Positions 1 through 12,399 of a stretch of DNA of 64,000 nucleotides are shown here, in pieces (within the stretch, counting starts at the first letter, position 1; each line of letters opens with the position of its first letter). This DNA comes from Akebia trifoliata (lineage: Eukaryota; Streptophyta; Magnoliopsida; Ranunculales; Lardizabalaceae). The position numbers and the translations under genes are program-made. Below the pieces are notes generated by a model. It was not told the origin of the DNA and did not search any database. It was given only the letters and a program-made list of their open reading frames with translations. The stretch lies in NCBI GenBank assembly GCA_017979445.1, contig CM030706.1, forward strand, positions 7,605,595 through 7,669,594, written 5' to 3'.

Positions 1-577
1 AACTGAGTACTGTAATATAATTACAGCAAAGAAAGATGGGAGAAGGCTGTCTTCTTTCTTAGCTGTTCATTTTCCTTTGAATTTATAGAGGTTACTGCAG
101 TTACAAAAGGTTACGTAAGTTACAAAACCTTCCCATTATCCATGGTAGTTACAAGACATTACAACAATCAGTTATTGTGTGATGTTATTTATTTCTCTTG
201 ACATTGGTTGTGGTTCACCTTGTGCCACCTTTAGATATTAGAAAACATTCAATGTTTCGTTCTTGTCTACGTTGAAACCAGAATATTCCACCAAAAGAGT
301 ACGAAATGGCATGAAACTTTAAATCATAATTGAAACATTAGAACAACACACAATATATGTTTCTAGATTAAATCCAAGGGCAATTTGATAAATAAATTAC
401 ATAACACAAAATAGCCACTAAGCGTTTCTTTTTTCCCTCTAGTAACCAAAATAGCCACTCAGCGTGTACAAATGTGCTTCATAAAATGAATTATTGAACT
501 TGCTGCCCATCACCTCTTATAATTGAAATTTACTTGAATGATCTACGTTGTACACAATGTACTCATTGTATGGTAAG
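1..577. other. No gene recognised
   Basis: AT-rich sequence with no open frame that resembles a known protein and no RNA gene. Nothing here could be tied to the decayed SPL gene that follows on the minus strand, although it lies where that gene's 3' untranslated region would be. Confidence 0.4.
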
Positions 578-926
578 CTAGCCTGCAAGACGAATTTGAA
601 GAATTTGAAGGGAGATATGACCAATGTTTGGGGCACCTTGGAGAAACAAGTGCACACAAACACAAACAGCAGCAATTGCAAGCATCAAATCGATATAAGG
701 ATGGTGAAGCAACCCTTGGGTACCTGATATCCACTTATAATGCTTTGTCATCACAGTGGCACAACTCGCACAAGATCTTGGCCCTTGCAATGGTTGGCCA
801 TGTTTCCTGTCAACAAGCTTCTAAACCATGAGATTGTTGTATTGGTGGTTATTCCTCATTAAGGCATAAACAAATGGAGACTGCCCATTTCCATCCAGTG
901 AAGTATTCCAACAGGTCAACTCAATC
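578..926 (-). pseudogene. SPL transcription factor pseudogene, C-terminal part
   Basis: Read on the minus strand this codes for the C-terminal end of a large SPL protein of the SPL1/SPL12/SPL14 type (plant SBP-domain transcription factors). Two family signatures are visible: an ankyrin-like stretch (GQSPFVYALMRNNHQYNNL, then KLVDRKHGQ) and the cysteine pair plus hydrophobic tail that ends these proteins (SCASCATV, GTQGLLHHPYIDLMLAI, AAVCVCVHLFLQGAPNIG). A stop codon interrupts the ankyrin part just before KLVDRKHG. The stretch that normally separates KxxGQ from the SCxxC motif is missing. No SBP zinc-binding domain occurs in the window, so this is a fragment of a dead gene. The family assignment comes from recalled motifs, not from a search. 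Confidence 0.72.
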
Positions 927-1058
927 TATACAAAAAATTCATCCAAAAAAAAAAATTCAGGAAAATCAATGTAAAATATTCAGAACTGTTCGTATAAATG
1001 TAAAATTCAATTTAGATACCTCTTGAGTGTCTCAAAGGCTTCCTGTGATAGAACTATA

Positions 1059-1319
1059 TTAATTAAACATACGAGGAATAATCCATAAATAATCACCATT
1101 TTTATGTGATGCCAGTAGTTTGTCTGTATGAACCAAAAGCCTTCCATTTCTCCAAAAATCAGAATCCGAATCCTGAACTAGCAACTTGACATGCTGAAGA
1201 AGGTCTTGTTTGAGCTGAAATCCAAGACACACCCTGCCAGTGGTCAGGAAAAAAAGGCTATAATATGAATACCCATTTATGTTAAAAGGCATCACTTTAC
1301 TTACTTCGCAAATCAACAC
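1059..1319 (-). pseudogene. SPL transcription factor pseudogene, middle part
   Basis: A minus-strand frame with [20 protein letters not shown] followed by [16 protein letters not shown]. This is the conserved block found about midway through the large SPL1/SPL14-type proteins, upstream of the ankyrin region (family pattern LLQHV-LVQ-SD-DFW--GRFLVHT--QLASHKDG). It lies upstream, in transcription order, of the C-terminal SPL fragment at 578-926 on the same strand, so both are taken as pieces of one pseudogene. The sequence before LLQHV no longer follows the family well (expected GCVVLSIYLSM-like residues are garbled), and the frame after SHKNG runs into unrelated residues. The upstream SBP domain is not present in the window. 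Confidence 0.7.
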
Positions 1320-2094
1320 TATTAAATTGCAAAATTCATCAATTCAGAAAGATTTTTGAAAGAAACAAAAAAACATAAACAAAATTCTCCCATGGAAGTG
1401 AGTTGCACCACGTGTTACTATTGCTTATTTTTCACACTAACTTTCATCATTTTCCCCTAAATGTAAAGTGCTTGAAAAGCATGAAAACCCCAAACTTCTT
1501 CAAACTCTTTTAAAGATTATAAAATCAATTATTACAGCCCCCCATTGTGCTCACTAATATGATAATAATATTATGTCAAGCTAATACAATTTATACTGAA
1601 TTACTACTAGACTCAGCATACTTTTTCGGAGATATTCAATTACTTGACTTACTTGATGAACCAATCAAGCATGTTCTAATGGGACTCTTCAGCAGACTTC
1701 ACAACTGCTTCATCGTCAAGATTGTATCGCACACTCCATCCGTGTGCAACCCGAGAAATATCTTCACATAGCTATCAATCTGTACGATACCAACACCCCC
1801 TTAAATGATAGGTATACACCAATATTAATCAAGTAACAAGGGTACATACAAAGACTAACCACCAAAATTTTGAGTCTCTCGCCTCAGGTTTGTGGATAAA
1901 ATTTTTCCAAATTATTTCACGAGTTCTGGTGGACCATATTTGTCGAACTCGGCACCCAATATAACAAGGTGGACCTTGACCTCTGTAAAATGTGTGCCTA
2001 ATCATTTTTCAATAGATCTTAACCATTAACTCATAACCAACTCAGCAGTGACTATGACAAGGCAAGAACATAATAAGATCTTTGTGGTCGCCAA
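1320..2094. other. No gene recognised
   Basis: An open frame of 74 codons at 1547-1771 has no recognisable motif on either strand. No further SPL blocks could be seen here, although upstream parts of the SPL pseudogene would be expected in this direction. Confidence 0.35.
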
Positions 2095-2216
2095 CAAAAC
2101 AGACAAAAGGGTAACTGTGAAGCTAAACTTTGATGGTGCAAGCATTGGAATTCCAGATGTTGGCTGTTATGGATGTATTACTAGAGATTTAAATGGAAAA
2201 ATGGTAAAAGCTTAAT
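2095..2216 (+). pseudogene. LINE-type RNase H fragment
   Basis: The plus-strand frame reads VTVKLNFDGASIGIPDVGCY and continues GCITRDLNGKMVKA before a stop. This matches the start of the RNase H-like domain (RVT_3 type) of plant LINE polyproteins and related host proteins: KxNFDGA with the first catalytic aspartate, then G-RD--G. Only about 40 residues remain and no reverse transcriptase flanks it. It is best read as a relic of an L1-type retrotransposon. Confidence 0.5.
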
Positions 2217-2639
2217 TAAAATTTTTGAGGGGCTAATAGTTTTCCATTTCTATAAATCGATATATTTTTAAAGGGCTAATATAGCTCTCCACTTGCTCCC
2301 AGGCAGTGGCAGACATTGATATATAAATCGATGAAATCACACAACTAGGTCTAATATAGCTCTCCATTGTGATGAAATGTTATTCAAAATGGCAAAAATT
2401 AGCATACCCGGACAAGCTGTTGAATCCGAGCCAAACATGTATCATAAGCAGCAACTCCTGAATAGCGACCTCTCTCAGCACCAACTAACCCCCAAGAGTT
2501 TTCCAAGCTAACCAATCCCTCATAAAACTCAAAACATGAAATCAATCTTTCGTAATAAATTCATAAAACTCAAAACATTAAATAAAAAAAAAAATAAAAA
2601 ATTAAAAAAAAAAAACTAATTAAGGGTTTCTGATTTCTT
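2217..2639. other. No gene recognised
   Basis: AT-rich DNA including an A-rich tract near 2580-2625. No coding signal was found. Confidence 0.35.
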
Positions 2640-2689
2640 ACCTTTAAGAGAGATCAAATTTGTGATTTCTTTGGAACGAATTAGAGAGA

Positions 2690-3110
2690 AAAAGAGAGTA
2701 ACGAAGTTTTGCAAATCTGTGGAGAATCGAATCCGTCCAAATCTGTAGAGAATAAAAAATGCCCAAATCTACAGAGAATCAAAAATGTCCAAATCGATGA
2801 GGAAGAAGATGTCTTCGTCTTCATCGTAAATTGACGGTTTCAAAAGTCGTAAAACAATGTTGTAGAGAAACGAAGAACGAAGTTGAGATCTATTTTTTTT
2901 TACATGAAGGTGAGTCTAATTGATTTCGATGAGGAAGAAGAAGTTTTCATCTTTGTCGTAAATCGCTGTAAACAACAAGTGAGAGAGAGAGAGAGATGTC
3001 TTGGTCTTCGTCGTAAATTGAAGACGATCTCTGCAATCTGTCAAGAAGAGGAAGTTGAGAAGAGGAATGAGGAAGAAGACGATCTCTACAATATGCCAAT
3101 TTATTTTTTT
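2690..3110. repeat. Degenerate purine-rich tandem repeats
   Basis: Three imperfect copies of a unit like GTCCAAATCTGTAGAGAAT occur at about 2720-2800. They are followed by repeated GAGGAAGAAGA and TCTTCGTCTTCATCGTAAAT blocks up to about 3110. Short open frames here (about 76 codons, rich in Glu and Lys) are products of the repeats and not believable genes. Confidence 0.45.
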
Positions 3111-3262
3111 TGAAGAGGGAGGTGATTCTAATTTCCCAAATTTCATTTGTTTACTGGATTGTAAACTAAAGTTAGATTTGGACCGCAGATCTTCACTAAA
3201 TCGGACGGTCTCTACAGTTTGCAGAGATGGTAAGTGGGTTTGTTTGTCATCCTAACGCAACC

Positions 3263-3320
3263 CTATATATATATATAATATATATATAGATATATATATC
3301 TATATATATATATATATATT
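3263..3320. repeat. (TA)n microsatellite
   Basis: Almost uninterrupted TA dinucleotides with a few GA or CT breaks. The tract marks exactly the left edge of the truncated long LTR (copy A), so it may be where that copy lost its 5' part. Confidence 0.9.
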
Positions 3321-5012
3321 ATTTTCATTTGAAAACAAAAGAGAAATTAACAATACAAGGTTGAGAATGGATATCCAGTTTCCTACCATGCAACTGTGGT
3401 CACCCGGCCTAAAATAAATAACGGAACAAAAAAGTAAACAGCGCCTCGTGCTAACAGAAAGTAAAGAAACATGCAACTAGTAACATTATTCTTAGATATC
3501 CATTCACCAACCTATACACAACACAACAATGTCAAATGTAGACTCTACCCCTCGGGTGTGACTCTGACATTTTACCGTTTCATACAATTTTTTCTTTTTT
3601 TCGATTTTTACAATTTTTAATTTCTCAAACAAAATATCCACTTTCTGATATTTATCAACTCAATATGAGTTCATTGAATATTCAATCATTTTTCAAACCT
3701 TAAAATTCATTTTTTTTAATTAACTTGAAAAATTATAAAACTTATATCAACATGGGGTCCGAACAGTGCATAGAACCCAACTGGCCAACACAAAATTCGG
3801 TGAAACATCCTACCTACGTATAATTTGTTATAAAATACAATTAAATATATCAAATATGCAAGTTCTAGTGTGAATTTGAAATAACCAATTAAATTCTAAA
3901 TTTTTGAAAACACACCACAAATTTTTAATAAAATCTTAAATGCAATTTTCACAATCTACGATTACTAATAGAAATTGGGAGTTCCTTACAATCTCTGTGC
4001 GAAAGGATTGAAGTGCGTGCGCGGAAATCAAGGCATATCAAACTTTGAGACTACTGATTTTTGAATTTTACTTGGTAGTTTCAAAGATCTCGACGCCGTT
4101 GTCATTTCTCCCTTTTGCGACGGATGACGATTTGACCCCGAAATAAATGAAATCCGAGGTCTAAGTTACGAAACCCTCGTGTATATATATACAGTTGATT
4201 TTTTATGATACGAAGCGAAAGAGAAGAGAAAATGAGAAGAAGTTGGGTGGATTTTGTAGATGTCAAGGCTGCAGACCCTTTCTCCTTCTACATCTGAAGT
4301 AGACGAAACCCGATCGCGATGAATCTGAGGTAGAAAATCAGAGAAAAAATATAATTTTTTTAAAAAATTGATTGGCTGGTTTTGGGTTATTTAAAACGAA
4401 GATGAATAGTAAAAAATTTAAAAAATTTATTTATTTGTGTCAATTTTGGTATTTTGCCTATTATTTCGTTCAATGATAACTTGACCATCTAGACTCCAAA
4501 AGTGATGAATGAATACTCTATTTTATCTAATTTTTCATTCCAAATCTAATAGTGTGTTCAATTTCTACAAATTCTATTTATACCAAAATTTACATTTTTG
4601 GCCCAGTGAGGCCTTGAAGTTGAAGTTATTTTCATTTTTCATGATAATTCGACTTTTTGGACTCCAAAAATGACAAGTAAATAGTTTATGTTCAATAATT
4701 TTTCATTACGAACCTAATAGTATAATCGAATCTTAACAATTCTTGCTCTAGCAAAAAGTTATTATTTTAGCCTAGTTGACTCAGTAATTGAGAATTTTGT
4801 AACTTTTCTATTCGAACTCGCATTTGAGTATGCTTATAGGCTAAAGTAGGTTTTTCGACCATTTTGAATCTAATGGTGAAGTCAGATTTCATTAAAAATA
4901 ACTAGAACAAAATCCTACAATTTTACCCTAAGTCCCACTTTCAGGATATTTTTTTCAAAGTCCAACTATTTATTTTTCCTCGAGATATGAATCGAAAACT
5001 TAGGGTTTTACA
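3321..5012 (+). mobile_element. Truncated long LTR, copy A
   Basis: This stretch matches the 3' half of the long LTRs at 7988-11169 (reverse strand) and 12644-16108 (same strand). Shared landmarks are ACCCCTCGGGTGTGACTC followed by TTTTACCG (about 3547-3578), a TTCCTTACAATCT block (about 3981), CGACGGATGACGATTTGACC (about 4117-4136), and the terminal CCTCGAGATATGA ... TTTTACA at 4978-5012. The last bases end in CA, as LTRs do. The 5' half, starting TGTGACG in copy C, is missing and the copy begins at the TA microsatellite. No target duplication can be identified because one end is lost. Confidence 0.75.
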
Positions 5013-5741
5013 TTAACAATTTGAAGATGACCCATTTTTTCCTAGAAAATTGAGGGAGAAAATCTTTATTGGTTCTACTTTCTTTTTTTATATGATGATA
5101 ATGAATCTTTTAATTGAATAACCATGAAAAAAATTGGTCTGAATCTTTTGTGGGAATGATTTGGAAGATCCAAAACAAAAAATAATGGTATTTGCTAACA
5201 ACACAAGACATTAAAGACGAAGTTGAATAGGTTAAGAATAGTTTACACAAGAGATAGGGATTGAGTAGGAGAAGATAAAGAGAAAAAGAGTACATAGACA
5301 TGGAAGAAGTATTGTTTTAATAAATATTTTGGGAAAATAGGGGGGCTTAAAGCATGAGACTTTTTCAAATAGGAGTATCCTTTTTATAAAGTTTTTGGAG
5401 CACTTTTAAGGTCAAATGGGTCAAACCCTAAGAACAAAGGAGAAGGACATAAGATTCATATGCATTTCTTTTGGGCTTTTCAATGTTTTCAAGGGTAAGT
5501 ATAAAAAGAAATGGTATGAGCTTCTTGAACCATGTCATTTGGTGAAGCCCATGTGGATTGTGCCATGTGGTATAATCTTGAAGGTGGAGTAAAAATAAAG
5601 ATAGTAGTTGGAAAAGATGATAAGATGAAATATAAGAATATATTTTTGGGATGGTGAATGTTGTAGGGTTAAATGGAAAGTTATTGTGTTTGTTGAAAAG
5701 TAAACCTAGGTTCTCATGTAAATAACTCAAAAAACGTGGTT
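5013..5741. other. No gene recognised
   Basis: Unique-looking AT-rich DNA between the truncated LTR copy A and the copia element. The minus-strand frame at 5428-5730 (100 codons) has no recognisable motif. Confidence 0.35.
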
Positions 5742-5746
5742 AAAGG

Positions 5747-5875
5747 AATTGAATTAAAAGAAATATGACTTAATTAATTACAAAGCCCTAATTGGGCTTT
5801 AAAGAGATTACAAAGTCTATTAAATAGAAATGACAAAAGACATAAAAAATACTAAATAAAAAGAGTTATTCAACA
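5747..5875 (-). repeat. 3' LTR of copia 1
   Basis: 129 bp. In element orientation it starts TGTTGAATAACTC and ends in GAATTCAATT-like sequence. The polypurine tract GAGGGGGAG (complement of CTCCCCCTC at 5876-5884) sits immediately inside it. It pairs with the LTR at 17491-17626. Confidence 0.9.
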
Positions 5876-5884
5876 CTCCCCCTC

Positions 5885-7590
5885 AAGTTGGTACGTAGAT
5901 ATCGACAACGCCCAACTTGGACAAGATACCTTCAAATGCAGTTTTGCTAACACCTTTGTTAAGAATATCGACAAGTTATTGAAATATAGGAATAAAGGGA
6001 GTACAAATCTGTCCAAAAATAATCTTTTCTCCAATGAAATGTCAATCAATTTCGATATGCTTCATTCTGTCATGTTAAACTGGATTTGTTGTTATATTAA
6101 TCGTTGATTTATTATCACAATATAGTGAAAATGGAGACACAAATTAGCTAATAAGGTTTTGAACCACAACAACTCACACACTTTGAGGGCCATAGCTCGA
6201 TATTTTGACTTAACACTTAACCAATAAACCACATCCTGCTTCTTATTGAGTCAAATTACAAAGTTGCCACCAACTTTGGTACAATATCTAGAAGTTGACC
6301 GTCTATCAGTTATTGAACCAACATAATCTGCATCAGTCCATGTCTCAATGTGAATATGACCATGATTACTGAACAAAATATCTCAACCAGGATATCCCTT
6401 AAAATATCTAAGAATACGATACACAACAGTAAGATGAGATGTACAAAGAGAGTGCATAAACTGACTTGCAACATTAACAGTATAGACAATGTCGGGATGA
6501 GTCATAGACAAGTAGATCAATTTTCCCACAAGATACTGATACTGACTAATATCTAGCAAACGCCCCTTCTCAGAATTAGCCAACCTGTGATTTTGCTCAA
6601 TATGGGTATTGACGGGATGAGAACCAAGCTAACCGCAGTCATTAAGTAAATCAAGGACATATTTATGCTAAGAGATAAAAATATCAAAATGGAATCGCGC
6701 AACCTCAATTCTTAAAAAATAATGAAGATGCCCAAGGTCCTTAATCTCAAATTGATGTCCTAAGTAAGATTTTACCTCTACAATACCATCACAATCATCT
6801 CTAGTAAGGACAATATCATCCATATAAACAATTAGAGTGACGGTTTTATCCTGAAAGTGACGCATAAAAAGAGTATGATAAATAGAACTCTGATAAAAAT
6901 CAAACTGATGCATGGCTTTAGTAAAGTGCTTAGATCATGAGCGAGGAGACTGCCTATGTCCATAAAGAGAACAATGAAGACGACAAACATGTTCAGAAGA
7001 AGTAACAACAAGAAAATCAGAAAATTATACCATATAGACTTCTTCCTGAAGATCACCATTAAGAAATGCACTCCTGACATCTAACTGAAAAAGGGGCCAC
7101 CCTCGGATAACAACAATAAAAAAAACCTTGAATGATAGTCATATTGGCAATATGAGCAAACGTCTCCTGGTAATCAATCTCATAAGTCTGAGTATACCCT
7201 TTGGCCACTAGATAGGCTTTATAACAGGCAATAAAACCATCAAGGTTATGTTTAATGATAAACACCCATCGACATCCCACAATTTTCCTCCTAGGTGAAA
7301 GAAGAACTAGTTCTCAAGTCTGAGTTTTTTCAAGAGCATTCAATTCATTAAGCATAGTTACTAGCCACTTAGGATGGGCAATAGCATCTGCGACAGTATT
7401 ATGAAGAAAAATAATGGAAATAGAAGTAAAAAAACTTCAATAGGAGGGTGAGAGAGCGGAATCAGATACATAATTATAAATGGGATAAGTACAAGTACGC
7501 TTACCCTTATGAGTGGTGATAGGACAATCATCATAAATGATAGTAGGAGGTGAAGTTGGAAGTAAAGAAGCAAACTAGTCTAGCATAAAA
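5885..7590 (-). pseudogene. Copia 1 reverse transcriptase and RNase H
   Basis: In minus-strand order the frames give the RT palm start (GCRWVFIIKHNLDGFIACYK, then AYLVAKGYTQTYEIDYQETF, 7059-7280), the catalytic YMDD box within VTLIVYMDDIVLTRDD (around 6820), EIKDLGHLHYFLRIEVAR (6668-6760), and SQYQYLVGKLIYLSMTHPDI with ILRYFKGYPG (6383-6583). Degraded RNase H sequence continues to about 5885. The pieces lie in different frames and are separated by stops, so no full-length protein can be made. Copy-DNA synthesis was the ancestral role. Confidence 0.85.
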
Positions 7591-7600
7591 GTGATGGTAG

Positions 7601-7987
7601 TATTGTGTGGTCATCGAGAGTAAAACTATAAGTGAAAATGTAACAAATTAACAAGATAAGGAAAATAAGGAACATGCATCAAAAGAGGAAATAACAAATG
7701 AGTCATCACCAGGGAAATTTAAAGGAAACCACTTAGAGTGAATTCCAACTAACCTATTATAGTATGAGGTATGCTCAATGAAAGAGGCATCTCAAGAAAT
7801 AAAATACTTTCGGAGGGAAAAATGATAATTGATATCCTTTCTAGGTAGAGGAATAATCCAAAAATATATATTTTACGGTCTTAGTGTCAAGTTTAGTGCA
7901 AATATGGTTAAGAATTTGAACAAAGCAGACATATCTAAACACACATGAAAGAAGGGGAAACATGGGACGATTCGAACGGAGCTTAAA
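7601..7987 (-). pseudogene. Copia 1 integrase, C-terminal part
   Basis: The frame ending next to the solo LTR reads LLSCVFRYVCFVQILNHICT, then KLDTKTVKYIFLDYSST. This is the conserved copia block after the integrase core (family pattern FGC-CFVH---RSKLD-RA-KCIFLGYS). The rest of the integrase resumes at 11175 beyond the inserted solo LTR B, and the duplicated TTAAA marks the break on both sides. Confidence 0.8.
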
Positions 7988-10982
7988 TGTAAAACCCCGA
8001 ATTTTTAATTCGTATCTCGAGGAAAAAAATAAATTTAAGAAAATCTTGAAAGTGGGACTTAGGGGTAAAACTTTAGGATGTTTCTGATCATTTTTAATGG
8101 AATCTGACCTCACCATTGGATTCAAAATGATTGAAAAACATACTTTAGCCTGTAAGCATGCTCAAATGTGAATCCGAATATAAAAGTTTTAAAATCTTCG
8201 ATTACCAAGTCAGACTAGGTCAAAATAGTGAATTTTTGCTAAAGTAAGAATTATTAAGATTAGATTATACCATTGGATTCATAACAAAAAATTATTGAAG
8301 ATTGACTATTTATTTGTTATTTTTGGAGATCAGAAAGTTGAATTATCGTCAAAAATGAAAACGATATCAACTTTAGGGGTCACCTCTGGCCAAAAATGTA
8401 AATTTTTGTTAGAGATAAAATTTATAGAAATTGACTATACCATTAGATCCAGAATGAAAAATTAGGCGAAATAGAGTATTCATTTGTCAATTTTGGAGTC
8501 CGGATGGTCAAGTTATCGTCGATCAAAAGAATCGACAAAATACCGAATTCGTCCCAAACTTTATATAAATAAAAAAATTTAATTTTTTTATAACTTTGTT
8601 TCCTCCAACCCACCCAAATAGCCGCAACATATATAAACGAAAAATTTATTTTTTTCTTCGATCCTCTACCTCAGATCTCTTGCAAACGGCTCGCCGTCGA
8701 CGATCGATATAGAAGGGAGAAATGTCCGAAACTACGTTCTCTACAAAACCCACCCAACATCTTTTCATTTCACTTTCTTTTTCATCCAATATGGTTAAAA
8801 ATCAGCCGTATTTATATACGGAAATTTCAAAACTTTGACCTCAGATTTCATCTGTTTCGGGGTCAAACCGTCTTCCGACGCATCAGGGAGAAACATTCGC
8901 AGCCTCGACATCTACAAAACCCACTCAAATTCCTTTCGTTTTCTCATTTTTTTCACCCCATATCGTTGAAAATCAGCCGTACGTATATATGGAGATTTCG
9001 TAACTTCGACCTCGGATTTCATCCGTTTCGGGGTCAAACCGTTCTCCGCCGCAGAAGGGAGAAGGGACGAACACATCGAGATCTTCGAAACCACCAGGCC
9101 AGTTTCAAAAATCAGCCACCTCGAAGTTTGGTCCGTCTTGATTTCCCCTCCATCGCCTCAATTTTCGCGCACACGCTTCAATCCTTTTGCCTAGACATTG
9201 TAAGGAACTTTTAATTTCTATTAGTAATCGTAGATTGTGAAAATTGCATTTAGGATTTTATCGAAAAAAATTTGGATGTATTTTCAAAATATAGGATTCT
9301 TTTGTTATTTAAAAATTCATGCCAGAAATTGTATGTTTGAAATGTTTAATTGTATTTTTAATAAATTATACGTGGGTAGAATATATTAACAAGTTATTTC
9401 TATTAGTTGGGTTTTGTGCACTACTCGGACCCCGTTTTAATATAAACTTTGTATTATTTTTCAATATTATTGATAAAAATAAATTCTATAGTTGGAAAAT
9501 GTGATTTAATATTCAATGAACTCATATTTAGTTGATGAATATCAGAAAATGGATATTTTATTTAAGAGATTGAAAACTGTAAAAATCAGAAAAAGGGTAT
9601 AAAACGGTAAAATGTCAGAGTCACACCCGAGGGGTGATGTCTGCATTTTACGTTGTTGTGTTGTGTGTAGGTTGGTGAACAGATATCCAGAGATAATATT
9701 GTTGGTTACATGTTTATTTAAATTTCTGTTAGCGCGATGCGCTGTTTACGTTTCTGTTATGTTATTTATGTTAGGCCGGGTGGCCACACTTGCATGGTAG
9801 GAAACTGGATATCTATTCTCAATCTTGTATTATTAATTTATCTTTTGTTTTCAAATGAAAATAATATATATGTAGTTATTTTGTGAGCTGTTAAAGAGTT
9901 TGTGAATGCCTGAAGGGATAGTGCGTCATACCATCCAGAGTGGTGTACTATCCTGGGATGTACGGTAGGGACCACCAAGCTCATACGTGGTATGAGATGC
10001 GTATGAGAGTGGAGTAACAACTGGAATCCGGGTTTATTCATCTCTATCTTTACCAGTGAACTTGTAATGTAAAGGTGGTCGTATATGAATGATTTGTATC
10101 TTTGGGAATCACATGTACGCCTGATAGGCATAGACGAAGATGATTAGTCAGTGATCACTAACAATCTATAGTAGTCGAACGTTCTGACACATCGAAAAGA
10201 GACCTATTGCTTACGGTTACGTCAAACGGCCAGCCTGAGCTAGATAAATGGTCAACCAAGCGTGGTAAACAGCGACCAACCACAAAATCAGGAACTAAAA
10301 ACCAGAGAAGAATTGTAACATCATGTCCCGACTGGGAGTGATCCAGTCGTGAATCCCAACTCTCTAATTCCAATACTCTACCATTCTGTATTATGTATCT
10401 GTTGTCTTATTTTGATCTATAAAATGAAAATGCATGTTTAATGTTTTCATTTGATTAATTAAATTTGTATAAAAATAGAATGTTATAGTGAGTACTGTTA
10501 ATCGATGTAATGTGAGTTTTAAAAGGTTTAGTTGCTCATCCCTGGCTATATGTACCAGTTAATCGTAGTTTCTTTTGTAAATTTTTTTATATTTTAAAAT
10601 GATTCAGTATGTTTATTCGTTCATGTTAGGAGAGGTTATTGACAGAAATTGTTTGATTCCTTACTGGGTAACCATTGTTATTCACCATTTCCTTCTCTAT
10701 TTTTTAGTTTCAGATCTAAAGCTTGGCGAGGCAGGTATAGAGCACGAGTGAAAATCATCTGGTGGGTCAACTAGACAGCCAGACTTTATCACTTGGTGAG
10801 TATTGGGGCTACACCCCTCTAATGGTGTTAGTTTGTCTAAGTAGTATTATAGATTTTGTTATGAGCGTTAGGACTTTTGTTAGAGAGAAATATTTGTATA
10901 ATCCTGTATTCTGGTTATTCTTCCACACTCTGATCTTTTGTTCGTTATTAAATATATGTAGGCTTCCGCTATTGTTATATTT

Positions 10983-11024
<42 letters not shown>

Positions 11025-11169
11025 GGATTGTATGTCGTTTATCAGGTGCAGGTTGAACGCCTTGGAATGCTAACATAAACAGAAGAGATCATGTCGAAAT
11101 TTCGAGGTGCCACCTAGTACCTCGAGATCTGACATGGGGATTTGTGTTAGCGGTTGACGGGACGTCACA
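7988..11169 (-). mobile_element. Solo long LTR, copy B
   Basis: This 3182-bp insertion in the copia 1 integrase has retroviral-type ends. Read on the minus strand it starts TGTGACGTCCCGTCAACC and ends GGGGTTTTACA. It is flanked by a perfect 5-bp duplication TTAAA (7983-7987 and 11170-11174). It aligns over most of its length with copy C in reverse orientation and with the truncated copy A. Only one LTR is present and no internal polyprotein, primer site or polypurine tract is seen, so it looks like a solo LTR left by recombination between the two LTRs of a larger element. Short open frames inside it (for example 8966-9214) show no protein motif. Confidence 0.85.
10985..11022. repeat. (TA)n microsatellite inside LTR B
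   Basis: About 19 uninterrupted TA units. It is absent from the same place in copy C, so it expanded after the copies diverged. Confidence 0.9.
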
Positions 11170-11174
11170 TTAAA

Positions 11175-11880
11175 GGAGGGAATGACAAACTAAAGAACCC
11201 GAGAGGAGGTCCAATTAATAAGGCAAATTATAGTAAGTATTACATTGGCCCAATAAGATTGTAGTACATTCATGCCAATACATAGGGCACGAGCTAACTC
11301 TAAAATATGACGATTTTTCTTTTCTGATTGACTATTCTATTGAAGGGTCTTAATATTGGACATTTGATGATCAATGTCATACTCTAAATAAATCTTCAAT
11401 ACCTCATTATAGGTGTATTTAGTACCATGATCAGAACAAAAAGTTTTGATAATATGATCAAATTGGGTATAAATCATAGTAAAAACTTACTTAAATATCC
11501 CATATACTTTACTCTTATGTTTCATAAGATAGACCCAAGTGGTACAACTGTGATTGTCAATGAACATGATAAAATAACGAAATCCAAGAGTAAATATGAT
11601 GGGGGAAGAACCCCATACATCAGAGTGAATTAAGTCAAACAGAGCAGATGCAGTAGTATTCGAACATATTTAGCTAATTGACAAGTTTCACAAGAAAAAT
11701 CAAGTAAATTGGTATTATTAAATAAATTAAAAAACATGTATTTGAAATATTCAAAAGAAATATGATCTAAGCGTAAGTGCCAATGCATTACAAGTGCCTT
11801 ATTAGACTAACTACTACTACTAAGTTAAGAATCAAAATGAGTGGTAGGTAAAACATGCACGTCCAAAAGATACAAGTTAT
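11175..11880 (-). pseudogene. Copia 1 integrase core
   Basis: Translated on the minus strand in shifting frames, this gives DLIHSDVWG (first catalytic Asp), TTWVYLMKHKS, FCSDHGTKYT (second Asp region), QSEKKNRHILELARALC (catalytic Glu region) and the start of the next block. These are the hallmarks of a copia integrase. Numerous stops and frameshifts show decay. The C-terminal part lies at 7601-7987, separated by solo LTR B. Confidence 0.75.
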
Positions 11881-12294
11881 TCACTTCACGTCTAGTGTCA
11901 ATCGCCCTCTTCGACTCCAAATCCTAAAAGACACAATGAGAAAGATAAAAGATTCAATACTGTAATTCAAATGTTTGGTAATGCTACTAACAGAAATAGG
12001 ATTAGTAGTACATTGAGAAACATGCAATATATTAGTTAAGGATAAAGAAGGTGTAATAGAAATATGACCTTGACCAACAATAGAAGATAAATAACTATCA
12101 ACAAGACAAATTTTATGATGACCAGAGTAAACACTATAGGTTTTGAACAGGGAGGACGTACCGATCATGTTATATGAGGCACCAGAATCAATGATCCATG
12201 GTGAAGAAGTGATAGAAACGCTATGTGTAAATAAAAAGATACATGAGTGAGCGAAAGTAAAGACCGATTGAGGTGAAGTCTCCATCTGATTCAA
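11881..12294 (-). pseudogene. Copia 1 protease and pre-integrase region
   Basis: This 137-residue frame has the aspartic protease signature WIIDSGASYNMIG near residue 35. It is followed by the usual copia linker (LTNILHVSQC, then NPISVSSITKHLNYSIESF) leading to integrase. Aspartic proteases of this type cleave the Gag-Pol polyprotein. The active-site DSG is intact, but flanking frames are broken. Confidence 0.85.
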
Positions 12295-12399
12295 GAATTT
12301 TTTGAACTTGTCAAACTCAGCCTAGGACATAGATACTGACTCCGATGAAGAGGTAATAATCGAAGGGAGTATCTGATCAGTAGTTGACTGAGAGACAAC

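Noticed and set aside
1547..1771. Exon of an unknown gene
   Set aside because: 74-codon open frame without motif, start context or splice sites; the reverse strand reads equally well with stops.
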